64,000 bases of DNA from JACRAR01 sp041674385 (lineage in GTDB: Bacteria > Pseudomonadota > Gammaproteobacteria > Burkholderiales > Rhodocyclaceae). Location of the stretch: the NCBI GenBank assembly GCA_041674385.1, contig JBAYVU010000002.1, forward strand, positions 124,001 to 188,000, written 5' to 3'. Below the pieces are notes generated by a model. The model made no database searches, had not been told where the DNA came from, and worked only from the letters and a program-made list of their open reading frames with translations. The translations under genes and the position numbers were made by a program. Each line of letters begins with the position of its first letter. Positions within the stretch are counted from its first letter, which is position 1. Below are positions 15,314-24,152 of this stretch, piece after piece.

Positions 15314-16969
15314 TTAAACTTTGAAGCGATCAACCGCTTGCGTCAGCCTCTGCGCCTGCTCTTCCAATTGCTTGGCCGCGCCGGACGACTGGCTGGCCAA
15401 GAAAGTGTTTTTCTCGCTCTTCTGCGAAATCTTCTCCACTTCTTGGGCAAGCAGGTTGGCCGCCAGAGTCTGTTCGCGCAAAGCGGAGGAAATCTGATCT
15501 ACCGCTTCCCGAACCTTGCCGGTGCTGGCATCGATCCGGTTCATGGACTCCCCAGAGCGTTCCGCCAAATGCATCCCCTCCTGCACTTGTGCGCTGCTCA
15601 TATCCATGTCCTGCACCGAGGCCTGGGTGCTTTGCTGGATGGCACCGATCATCGTGGCGATCTCCTGCGTCGATACCGTGGTACGCTCGGCAAGCTTTCT
15701 CACTTCGTCGGCAACCACCGCGAAACCTCTGCCCTGCTCGCCTGCGCGTGCCGCTTCGATTGCGGCATTCAGGGCAAGGAGGTTGGTCTGGTCGGCGATA
15801 TCCTTGATCACCTTGACAATATTCGATATTTCCGCCGATTTTTCGTCCAGGTTGCGGATCATCTGCGTGGAATGGCCGACCGATGTGGCGATCTTGCTCA
15901 TCTCGCCGACGGCATCGCGGACCCTGGTGGCGCCTTCGCCAGACAGCTGACCCGCCTCAACCGCCATGTCATGGGCATGACCGGCGTTGTCGGCAACCGT
16001 GGATATGCTGACGGTAATTTCCTCGATGGCCGAGGCCATGGCGACCGTCGCATCGTTCTGCTCCTGGGAGGTAAATGCCACCTGCTCTGCGGACGAGACT
16101 AAATGACTCACGGAATCGGTCAATTGATGCGCATTGGCCAGCACCTGACCGACCAGGTTGCGCAAGTGTTCCTGCATATTACGCATGTTGGCCAGCAAGC
16201 TGGACTGGTCGCCCGGCTGAAGTGCGACCTCGAAGGACAAGTCGCCCTCGGCAATTCGCCGGGAGATTTCGGCGGCGTAAGCCGGTTCGCCGCCGAGTTG
16301 CCTGAGTAGGCGCCGCACGATGATGCCGATGACGAAAAACAGCAGGATCTGAAGAAGCGCCTGGCCAATCCATATCCAGAGGTTCATTTTCTGAATCGAC
16401 GCCAGGTCGTCCTTGACGTCGATAGAGACGCTGGCTGCGCCCAGGACCGCCCCTTCATCCACGCCATGGCATTTAAGGCAGTTGATGGTGCGGAAGTTTT
16501 TCATGGCGATGAAAGGCACCACGGTTCTCAGCCACGCTTCATCGCCGTTCCTGATCAGCTTGTATTCGGTCCGTCCGCTGGCGAGGACGCCGCGGTCCAT
16601 TTCATCGACGGGTTGTTCCTGAGGAAGACCTTCCGGAAACTCGGAGTCCAACTGCTTGGCGCGGAAGACGCGCATTTCCTTCAGTTTTTCGGATGCGCCC
16701 ATCTTCTGAATGAACAGCGCGCGGGCTTCCTTGTTGCTGATGATCTCATCCTCGCCCACCTTGGTGACCATCAGTGTGTTCAAGCCATTGATGGCGCCGT
16801 CCGCCACTTCTTTCGCTCGATCTTCGGCAGCACCCATGAGCTGGCTCTCGAACTGGCTGGTGATCCATTGTTGAGCAGCGAGAAGAATGACTATCAGGAC
16901 CCCCTGGATGAGAAATTGCAGCTTCAGCTGCAAGCCGATTTTGCTCCACCATGCCGACACGACATTCAT
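15314..16969 (-). CDS. Methyl-accepting chemotaxis protein with periplasmic c-type haem site
   Basis: A 551-residue chemoreceptor. One membrane helix at ~19-33, a periplasmic sensor domain of ~160 residues, a second helix at ~195-220, a HAMP domain and the long signalling domain with the conserved hairpin (IADQTNLLALNAAIEAARAG). The sensor contains CLKCH (C164, C167, H168), a haem-c attachment motif, in a Tll0287/DUF3365-like context (ALFIQKM..., PFIAMKNFRTINCLKCH). Haem-bearing receptors of this class sense redox state or gases. I started at the MNVVSAWW ATG, which gives a normal short cytoplasmic N-terminus; an upstream in-frame start would add 19 residues. Probably co-transcribed with the haemerythrin gene. 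Confidence 0.93.
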   Translation of the reverse strand: MNVVSAWWSKIGLQLKLQFLIQGVLIVILLAAQQWITSQFESQLMGAAEDRAKEVADGAINGLNTLMVTKVGEDEIISNKEARALFIQKMGASEKLKEMRVFRAKQLDSEFPEGLPQEQPVDEMDRGVLASGRTEYKLIRNGDEAWLRTVVPFIAMKNFRTINCLKCHGVDEGAVLGAASVSIDVKDDLASIQKMNLWIWIGQALLQILLFFVIGIIVRRLLRQLGGEPAYAAEISRRIAEGDLSFEVALQPGDQSSLLANMRNMQEHLRNLVGQVLANAHQLTDSVSHLVSSAEQVAFTSQEQNDATVAMASAIEEITVSISTVADNAGHAHDMAVEAGQLSGEGATRVRDAVGEMSKIATSVGHSTQMIRNLDEKSAEISNIVKVIKDIADQTNLLALNAAIEAARAGEQGRGFAVVADEVRKLAERTTVSTQEIATMIGAIQQSTQASVQDMDMSSAQVQEGMHLAERSGESMNRIDASTGKVREAVDQISSALREQTLAANLLAQEVEKISQKSEKNTFLASQSSGAAKQLEEQAQRLTQAVDRFKV

Positions 16970-17230
16970 TACCAATCCCTCCAATGGAGAATACACAATA
17001 CGGCGCCATGCGAAAGGCGCATGCATGTTGCCATTATCTTATATATACGGGGGTGATTTTTCACGAACTTGAGCGGTGATTTCATCGAGGCATGGCCGAT
17101 CGGTGAAATATCAAGAAATATCCAATTTCAGTTGGCAGCCTTGCGGCCCATTCGGCGGGCTTGAAGTGCCAGGAATCGTGGGCGGTTTTCCCTGTAAAAT
17201 TGCGTTTTCGCGATTTGCTAGGGATTCCTG

Positions 17231-18132
<902 letters not shown>

Positions 18133-18136
<4 letters not shown>

Positions 18137-20211
18137 GCGCCACCTTGCTGGTCGAACTCCTCACCGAGGAATTGCCGCCGAAGTCGCTGGCGAAACTGGG
18201 GCAGGTATTCAAGGACGAAGTCTTCAACGGCCTGGTGCGCCATCAGCTCACCCAGCGGACGCCGGACAACGCGACATGGTTTGCCACGCCCCGGCGTCTG
18301 GCGGTGCTGGTGCGCGATGTGGCGGCGATTGCCGAGGATCGCCGCGAGGAAAAAAAGATCATGCCGGTGGCGGTGGCGCTCGATGCCGCCGGCAAACCGA
18401 CGCCGGCGCTGCTGAAGAAGCTGGAAGCCAATGGCATTGCCGCTTCCGAACTGAATAAATTCGAGAAGCGCCTGGACGGCAAGTCGGACACCTTCTTCTA
18501 CACGGCGCAGGTCAAGGGCGCCCAGCTCAACGAGGTGCTGGCCGGCATCGTGGCGGAGGCGCTGAAGAAGCTGCCGGTGGCCAAGGTCATGCGCTGGGGC
18601 GCCGGCGAGGCGCAGTTCGTGCGGCCGGTGCATGGCCTGGTGATGTTGCACGGTTCTTCCGTCGTTCCGGGTGAAGTGCTGGGCTTGCCAAGCGGACGCG
18701 CCACGCGCGGCCACCGCTTCATGGGCACGGGCAGCGCCATCGAGATCGGCAAGGCCGACGATTACGAGACCCTGCTTGAAGGCCAGGGCAAGGTCATCGC
18801 TTCCTTCGCGCGCCGGCGCGACATGATCCGCAGCCAGCTGAATGCAGCGGCGGGCCAGCGGCAATGGCTGCAAGACGAGGCATTGATCGACGAAGTGACG
18901 GCGCTGGTCGAGTTTCCCGCAGTGTATGAGGCCAGCTTCGAGACGGAGTTCCTGCAAGTGCCGCAGGAATGCCTGATCCTGACCATGAAGGCCAACCAGA
19001 AATATTTTCCGCTGTTCGAACGAGACAAGCTCACCAATCGCTTCCTGCTCGTCTCCAACATGCAGGTGGCCGACCCAGGCAACATCGTCGGCGGCAACGC
19101 CCGCGTGGTGAGGCCGCGACTGGCGGACGCGAAGTTCTTTTACGACCAGGACCGCAAGACGCCGCTGGCCAGGCGCGTGGATAAGCTGGCCAGCGTCGTC
19201 TACCACAACAAGCTGGGCAGCCAGGGGCAACGCGTCGAGCGCTTGTCCAAGCTGGCCCGCCTGATCGCGCAGAAGTTGCACGCCGATGTCGACCAGGCGG
19301 CGCGTGCCGCGCTCTTGGCCAAGGCGGATCTGGTCACCGACATGGTCGGCGAGTTCCCGGAACTGCAAGGCATCATGGGCCGCTATTACGCCGCTCACGA
19401 CGGTGAACCGCAAGCCGTGGCCGACGCCATCGAGGCCCATTACCGCCCGCGTTTCAACGGCGACACGCTGCCTCAGGGCAACATCGCCTGCGCCGTGGCA
19501 TTGGCCGACAAGCTCGATGCGCTGATCGGCTTCTTCGGCATCGGCCAGGTGCCGACCGGCGACAAGGATCCCTTCGGCCTGCGCCGCGCCGCGTTGGGCG
19601 TGCTGCGCATCCTGATGGAGACGCCGCTGCCACTGGATGTCGAATCGCTGATCGAGGATGCCGCGAAGGGCTTTGGCCCCGGTGTGCTCGGCGGGGACTG
19701 CCAGGCCATGCTGCTCGATTTCATGCTGGAACGCCTGCGCGGCATGCTGCGCGATCTGGGGCATGAGCCGACCAACATCGAAGCCGTGCTGGCGCTCAGG
19801 CCGACGCGCATCGACCTGGTGCCGCCGAAACTCGCCGCCGTGGCAGCCTTTGCCGCCTTGCCCGAGGCACAGGCGCTGGCCTCCGCCAACAAGCGCATCG
19901 TGAACATCCTGAAGAAAACCGCCACAGTGGCGGCCGAGGCCGATCCGGCGCTACTGCAGGAACCTGCCGAGAAAGCCTTGTTCGAGCAGGTCAATGCAAT
20001 CACCCCGCAGATCCACTCGCTGCTCGCCGGCGAGGACTACGAGGGCGCCCTGAAAGCCCTGGCCGGCCTGCGCGCCGCAGTCGATGCCTTTTTCGACGGC
20101 GTGATGGTGATGGCCGAAGAACCGCTGACGCGACAGAATCGCCTGGCGCTGCTCGGTCAGCTGGCTGGATTGATGAACCAGGTGGCAGACATTTCGAGGC
20201 TATCGCTATGA
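18133..20211 (+). CDS. glyS: Glycyl-tRNA synthetase beta subunit
   Basis: A 692-residue GlyS, the tRNA-binding subunit of the heterotetrameric glycyl-tRNA synthetase. Typical segments are LLVELLTEELPPKSL at the N-terminus, GNARVVRPRLADAKFFYDQDR in the middle, KADLVTDMVGEFPELQGIMG and the HD-like region around DPFGLRRAALGVLRI. Length and frame are intact. It overlaps glyQ at its start and gmhB at its end by four bases each. Confidence 0.98.
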
Positions 20212-20741
20212 AACTTGTCATCCTCGACCGTGACGGCGTCATCAATTACGATTCCAGCAAGTTCATCAAGTCGCCGGAGGAGTGGAAGCCGATTCCGGGC
20301 AGCCTGGCCGCCATCGCCCACCTCAACCAGCAGGGCTATCGCGTGGTCGTGGCGACCAACCAGTCGGGCATCGGCCGCGGCTTGTTCGAAATGGACACGC
20401 TCAATGCCATCCACGACAAGATGCTGAAGGCCGCCGCCCAGGTTGGCGCGCGCATCGATGCGGTGTTTTTCTGTCCGCATACCAACGGCGATCGCTGCGA
20501 TTGCCGCAAGCCCGAGCCAGGCATGCTGCACGAGATCGCCGCACGCTACCACACCGATCTCACCGACGTGCCGGTCATCGGCGACTCGCTACGCGACATG
20601 CAGGTCGCCGCGGCTGTTGGCGCACAACCGATACTCGTATTGTCGGGAAAAGGAAACAAAACCGCCGCCGATCCAGACCTGCCGCCGCAAACGCTGGTGT
20701 TTCCCGATCTTGCCGCCGCCGTCACGCATATCACCGAATAA
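20208..20741 (+). CDS. gmhB: D-glycero-beta-D-manno-heptose 1,7-bisphosphate 7-phosphatase
   Basis: A 177-residue HAD phosphatase: DRDGVIN holds the nucleophile and acid Asp (D7, D9), ATNQSGIGRG is motif II, and the zinc loop CPHTNGDRCDCRKPEPGM is diagnostic of GmhB. GDSLRD supplies the Mg-binding Asp. It removes the 7-phosphate in synthesis of ADP-heptose for lipopolysaccharide inner core. It is coupled to glyS by an ATGA overlap, an arrangement often seen in betaproteobacteria, and is followed by an acyltransferase gene. Confidence 0.95.
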   Translation: MKLVILDRDGVINYDSSKFIKSPEEWKPIPGSLAAIAHLNQQGYRVVVATNQSGIGRGLFEMDTLNAIHDKMLKAAAQVGARIDAVFFCPHTNGDRCDCRKPEPGMLHEIAARYHTDLTDVPVIGDSLRDMQVAAAVGAQPILVLSGKGNKTAADPDLPPQTLVFPDLAAAVTHITE

Positions 20742-20750
20742 ACCCCGGCA

Positions 20751-21527
20751 ATGATCTACCTGCGTTCGATACTGTTCATGCTGGTGCTGCTGGCGACCAC
20801 GCCGCCCTATGCGCTGTTCATGATTTTCTGCTTTCCGCTACCCCATCGCGCCCGCCGCTACACCGCCGTGCCGTGGGTGTTCATGACGATCTGGCTGATC
20901 AAGCATCTGCTGCGCATCGACTACCGCGTGCTCGGCCGCGAGAACATCCCCGCCCGCCCGGCGGTGATCCTCAGCAAGCACCAGTCGGCCTGGGAGACGG
21001 TGGTGCTGCAGGAAGTGTTTCCGCTGGGACTGTTCGTCTGGAAACAGGAGATCAAATGGCAGTTGCCTTTCTTCGGCTGGGCGTTGGCCGTGATCCCGAT
21101 GATCTCGATCAACCGCAGTGCCGGCAACAATGCGCTCAAGCAACTCGTCGACCAGGGCCGGCTGCGCCTCTCCCAGGGGTATCCCGTCATCATTTTCCCG
21201 GAAGGGACGCGGGTGGCGCCCGGACATCGCCGGCGTTACAAGATCGGCGGTGCCCAGCTCGGCGTGGCGACCGCTTCGCCGGTGTTGCCGGTGGCGCTGA
21301 ACTCGGGCGAATTCTGGGGCCGCAACGCCTTCTTCAAACGCCCCGGCACGATCACCGTGAGCATCGGACCGGCGATCGATCCGAGCGGACTTTCCGCCGA
21401 GGAGGTCAACTCCCGCGCCGAAGCCTGGATGGAGGCCGAGATGGCACGCATCAGCCCGCATCTGTATCAGCACCAGCAGGGCAGCCAGCCCTTGGGCCTG
21501 CCCCTCCCGCAGGGCGAGAGAGGCTAG
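20751..21527 (+). CDS. PlsC-type 1-acyl-sn-glycerol-3-phosphate acyltransferase
   Basis: A 258-residue membrane acyltransferase with an N-terminal hydrophobic anchor. The catalytic block is KHQSAWET, i.e. H-x4-E rather than the textbook H-x4-D, followed by KWQLPFFGWAL, FPEGTRVAPG and PVLPVALNSG, which are the remaining PlsC blocks. It probably makes phosphatidic acid, though lysophospholipid or lipid A substrates are possible. It follows gmhB by nine bases, so it belongs to the glyQS-gmhB operon. Confidence 0.9.
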   Translation: MIYLRSILFMLVLLATTPPYALFMIFCFPLPHRARRYTAVPWVFMTIWLIKHLLRIDYRVLGRENIPARPAVILSKHQSAWETVVLQEVFPLGLFVWKQEIKWQLPFFGWALAVIPMISINRSAGNNALKQLVDQGRLRLSQGYPVIIFPEGTRVAPGHRRRYKIGGAQLGVATASPVLPVALNSGEFWGRNAFFKRPGTITVSIGPAIDPSGLSAEEVNSRAEAWMEAEMARISPHLYQHQQGSQPLGLPLPQGERG

Positions 21528-21544
21528 GTATTTAGGAGCACGCC

Positions 21545-22027
21545 ATGAAGCCGCGCACTTCGCAACTCGCACTGAGGTTCGATACCGCCCCGCCCGATCC
21601 GGCTGCGCAGTGGCACGATGGCGCCAGCCTGCCGTATCTGGGCGAACAACTGATTTTGCGGTTCGACACCGACCGCATGGCCGCGACCCGCGATGGCAAC
21701 CTCCTGCATCTGCCGCTGCCGCCTGCCGCAACGCCGCGCCAGATCCGCGACAGAGCGGAAGCCTGGTTGCGCCATGAAGCGGCGCGCCTGATCGGCACCA
21801 GCCTCGAACGGCAGACACAGCGCCTGAATCGCCCGCTACCGCGCTGGGCGCTGTCCTTCTCGGCACGCAGCAGCTGGGTGGTGAACCCTGCCGACGGTTC
21901 GCTGCGCTTCAACTGGCGCCTGATCGAACAGCCGCCCGCGCTGATCGAGCAAACTGTCGGCCAGGCCCTCGCCGCGCTGCCCGTGGCCGACGCCACGGCG
22001 GATCTCTGGGAAATGCAGACGGCATGA
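21545..22027 (+). CDS. YgjP-like protein lacking the metal site (degenerate paralogue of next gene)
   Basis: A 160-residue protein usually left as hypothetical. Reading it beside the following gene shows the same plan: PYLGEQLILRFD resembles that protein's LLGAEAAVHIVP, and its GSLRFNWRLIEQPPALIEQ aligns with TGIRLSWRLIHLPLALIDY. Directly after this point the paralogue has the zinc motif VVHELAHL, while this protein reads VGQALAAL, so both zinc His and the catalytic Glu are lost and the protein stops soon after. It is an intact frame and overlaps the catalytic gene by ATGA, suggesting a retained partner or regulatory subunit rather than decay; that is inference. Confidence 0.7.
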   Translation: MKPRTSQLALRFDTAPPDPAAQWHDGASLPYLGEQLILRFDTDRMAATRDGNLLHLPLPPAATPRQIRDRAEAWLRHEAARLIGTSLERQTQRLNRPLPRWALSFSARSSWVVNPADGSLRFNWRLIEQPPALIEQTVGQALAALPVADATADLWEMQTA

Positions 22028-22785
22028 TCGCGGCGCTGTTCGAGCAGCTCTCCCTGTTCCGCCAACCTGTCGCGCCTCGACCCGAATCCCCGAAGCAACG
22101 CCACCTGCTGCTCGGCGCACAGATCGTTGCCTACACGCTCAAACAGGGACGGCGGCGGCGCCTGACGATGACCATCGACGAACGCGGTCTGACAGTCGGT
22201 GCGCCGTTGCGCGTGACCATGGCGGAAATCGAAAGCTTCATCCGCAGCCACAGCGGCTGGGTCCTCAAGAAGCTCGCCGAATATGCCGGCAGCCATACCC
22301 GGCGCCATCTCGCGGTGCGCGACGGCAGCCGTGTGCCGCTGCTCGGCGCGGAAGCCGCCGTGCATATCGTGCCCGGCGCCAACCGCATCCGCTGGCAGAA
22401 CGGCGAGCTGTGGCTGGAAGCGCGCGCCGACGCCGACTGCGACGCGCTGGCGCGCCGCGCGTTGCAGCGCTACGCGCTGGACTTGTTCGCCAAACGCCTC
22501 GCCGTGTATTCAGAGCGCATGGGATGGCCGCCGCCCCGCCTGGGCCTGTCGAACGCGCGCACACGCTGGGGCAGTTGCAGCGCCAATACCGGCATCCGCC
22601 TGAGCTGGCGGCTGATACACTTGCCGCTGGCACTGATCGACTATGTGGTGGTCCACGAGTTGGCGCACTTGGCCGAGATGAACCATGGGCCGCGCTTCTG
22701 GGCCAAGGTCGAAAGCATCTACCCCGATTGGCGCAACGCCCGCCGCGAACTCAAGGCGCAGGCGGCCCAGATGCCGATCATTTGA
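22024..22785 (+). CDS. YgjP-family zinc metallopeptidase (M48-like)
   Basis: A 253-residue protein with the zinc motif HELAHLAEMNHGPRFW near the C-terminus, preceded by the family blocks GLSNARTRWGSCSANTGIRL and WRLIHLPLALIDYVVVHE. These identify the YgjP-like (SprT-related, DUF45) metal-dependent hydrolases. Members are thought to be peptidases, but the physiological substrate is not settled. N-terminal ~100 residues are basic and may bind nucleic acid or protein. It is coupled to the degenerate paralogue upstream and followed ten bases later by gloA. Confidence 0.9.
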   Translation: MIAALFEQLSLFRQPVAPRPESPKQRHLLLGAQIVAYTLKQGRRRRLTMTIDERGLTVGAPLRVTMAEIESFIRSHSGWVLKKLAEYAGSHTRRHLAVRDGSRVPLLGAEAAVHIVPGANRIRWQNGELWLEARADADCDALARRALQRYALDLFAKRLAVYSERMGWPPPRLGLSNARTRWGSCSANTGIRLSWRLIHLPLALIDYVVVHELAHLAEMNHGPRFWAKVESIYPDWRNARRELKAQAAQMPII

Positions 22786-22794
22786 GGAGCCGAA

Positions 22795-23181
22795 ATGAGA
22801 ATACTGCACACCATGTTGCGCGTCGGCGACCTGGACAAGTCGCTGGTTTTCTATACCGAGGTGCTGGGCATGCAGCTGCTGCGCCGCACCGATTATCCAG
22901 AAGGCAAGTTCACCCTGGCCTTTGTCGGCTATCAGAGCGAGCGGGACGGCACCGTGCTGGAACTGACCTATAACTGGGGCGTGGAAAAATACGACCTCGG
23001 CAACGGTTTCGGCCATGTCGCCATCGGCGTCGGTGACGCCTATGCCGCCTGCGCCGAAATCAAGCGCCGCGGCGGCAGGGTGACGCGCGAGGCCGGACCG
23101 ATGAAGCACGGCAACACAGTGATTGCCTTCGTCGAGGACCCGGACGGCTACAAGATTGAGCTGATCGAACAAGGGCCATGA
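22795..23181 (+). CDS. gloA: Lactoylglutathione lyase (glyoxalase I)
   Basis: A 128-residue protein with all four metal ligands in their usual places: H5, E56, H74 and E122. The start MRILHTMLRVGDL and the block FYTEVLGMQLLRR are typical of GloA, which converts the hemithioacetal of methylglyoxal and glutathione to S-lactoylglutathione. The length and lack of a long insertion fit the Ni/Co-dependent bacterial class. GAGGAGCC lies just upstream of the ATG. Last gene of the glyQS-gmhB-plsC-ygjP string. Confidence 0.96.
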   Translation: MRILHTMLRVGDLDKSLVFYTEVLGMQLLRRTDYPEGKFTLAFVGYQSERDGTVLELTYNWGVEKYDLGNGFGHVAIGVGDAYAACAEIKRRGGRVTREAGPMKHGNTVIAFVEDPDGYKIELIEQGP

Positions 23182-23365
23182 TTGATCCGCAGCGCCGGAA
23201 CTTGTGTTATCGTAATCCCCCCAAAAGCTCCTGGGTTATGTGCGATAATGATAGCCAGACGCTATCCATAACAATCACTTCCAGCGTTTCCCCCGGCCGT
23301 TCCCAACATGAAACAACCCAGCCTGGCGAAGGTTTGGCGCCACCCTATTTAGTGAGAGAAGCTTC

Positions 23366-23599
23366 ATGAAAGTTGACCTGCGCAAGATATACAAATTCGA
23401 AAAAGTGGAACATAGCCCCGGAACACCGTTGCCGGCGGGCGGCGATGTGTTCTACGAATGCACGGAATGCGGCCACGTCATCAGCTCGGTACCCCACACG
23501 CCGGCAGCCTGCGAATGCGGCAATTTGAGCGGCAACAAGGGCACCACAACCATCCGCGACACAGAAAAAGTCAAGCTGGTCCGTGGCCGTCTGAAGTAA
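23366..23599 (+). CDS. Small zinc-ribbon-like protein, function unknown
   Basis: A 77-residue protein with two Cys pairs, YECTECGHV and ACECGN, about 17 residues apart, which could bind one zinc ion. The rest is polar and has no membrane segment. I do not recognise a named family. It is preceded by a 184-base spacer without a gene and by GAGAGAAGC near the ATG. The intact frame, good codon use and clear metal-binding pattern support a real gene. Confidence 0.7.
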   Translation: MKVDLRKIYKFEKVEHSPGTPLPAGGDVFYECTECGHVISSVPHTPAACECGNLSGNKGTTTIRDTEKVKLVRGRLK

Positions 23600-23643
23600 A
23601 CCGTCACGCCAAACGGTTTGCCGAATAGCGCGGTTTGCCGGAC

Positions 23644-24138
23644 ATGAAAACGCTGCTCATCGTTTATCACTCGATGACCGGCGGTACGTTGCAGATGGCG
23701 CAAGCGGCGGCGGCGGCCGCCACCGCCGTGGAAACTTCATTGACGGTCAAGCTGATGCATGCCTCCGGCGCGGGTGCGGACGATGTGCTGGCGGCTGACG
23801 GCTACCTGTTCGCGACACCGGAAAATCTCGCCGCGATCTCGGGGATGCTGAAGGACTTTTTCGATCGAACCTATTACGCCTGTCTGCAACGGCTCAACGG
23901 CCGCCCGTATGCCGCGCTGATTTGCGCCGGCAGCGATGGCCAAAATGCCGCCCGGCAGATCGAGCGGATCGCGACGGGATGGCGGCTGAAGTCCATCGCC
24001 CCCACTTTGATCGTCGGCACGCATGCCCAGACACCGGAAGAGATACTGCGGCCGAAGCAGATCGCCGCGGAGGACTTGAAGCGCTGCGAAGAGTTGGGCG
24101 CAGCGATTGCCACCGGACTCGTTCTCGGCATTTTCTGA
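23644..24138 (+). CDS. Flavodoxin-like NAD(P)H-dependent oxidoreductase
   Basis: A 164-residue protein with a flavodoxin-type FMN fold: the N-terminal LLIVYHSMTGGTLQMAQA is the phosphate-binding loop, and YLFATPENLAAISGMLKDFFDRTYY forms the second flavin loop. Relatives are quinone or FMN reductases of the WrbA/flavodoxin group. The exact substrate is unknown. I used the MKTLLIV ATG, since the three extra residues from an upstream alternative start are not part of the fold. It is convergent with acnA, 14 bases apart. Confidence 0.82.
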   Translation: MKTLLIVYHSMTGGTLQMAQAAAAAATAVETSLTVKLMHASGAGADDVLAADGYLFATPENLAAISGMLKDFFDRTYYACLQRLNGRPYAALICAGSDGQNAARQIERIATGWRLKSIAPTLIVGTHAQTPEEILRPKQIAAEDLKRCEELGAAIATGLVLGIF

Positions 24139-24152
24139 TCTTAGCACCTGCT

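Noticed and set aside
17044..17072. Possible sigma-28 promoter (TCAAGTTC and CCCGTATA on the minus strand) before the chemoreceptor gene
   Set aside because: The spacer is 13 bases instead of the usual 11 and the -10 match is poor, so it was not listed as a feature.
20960..21000. H-x4-E in place of H-x4-D in the PlsC-like acyltransferase, at first taken as a dead enzyme
   Set aside because: All other catalytic blocks are intact and Glu can keep the same role; I believe this variant is common in this branch.
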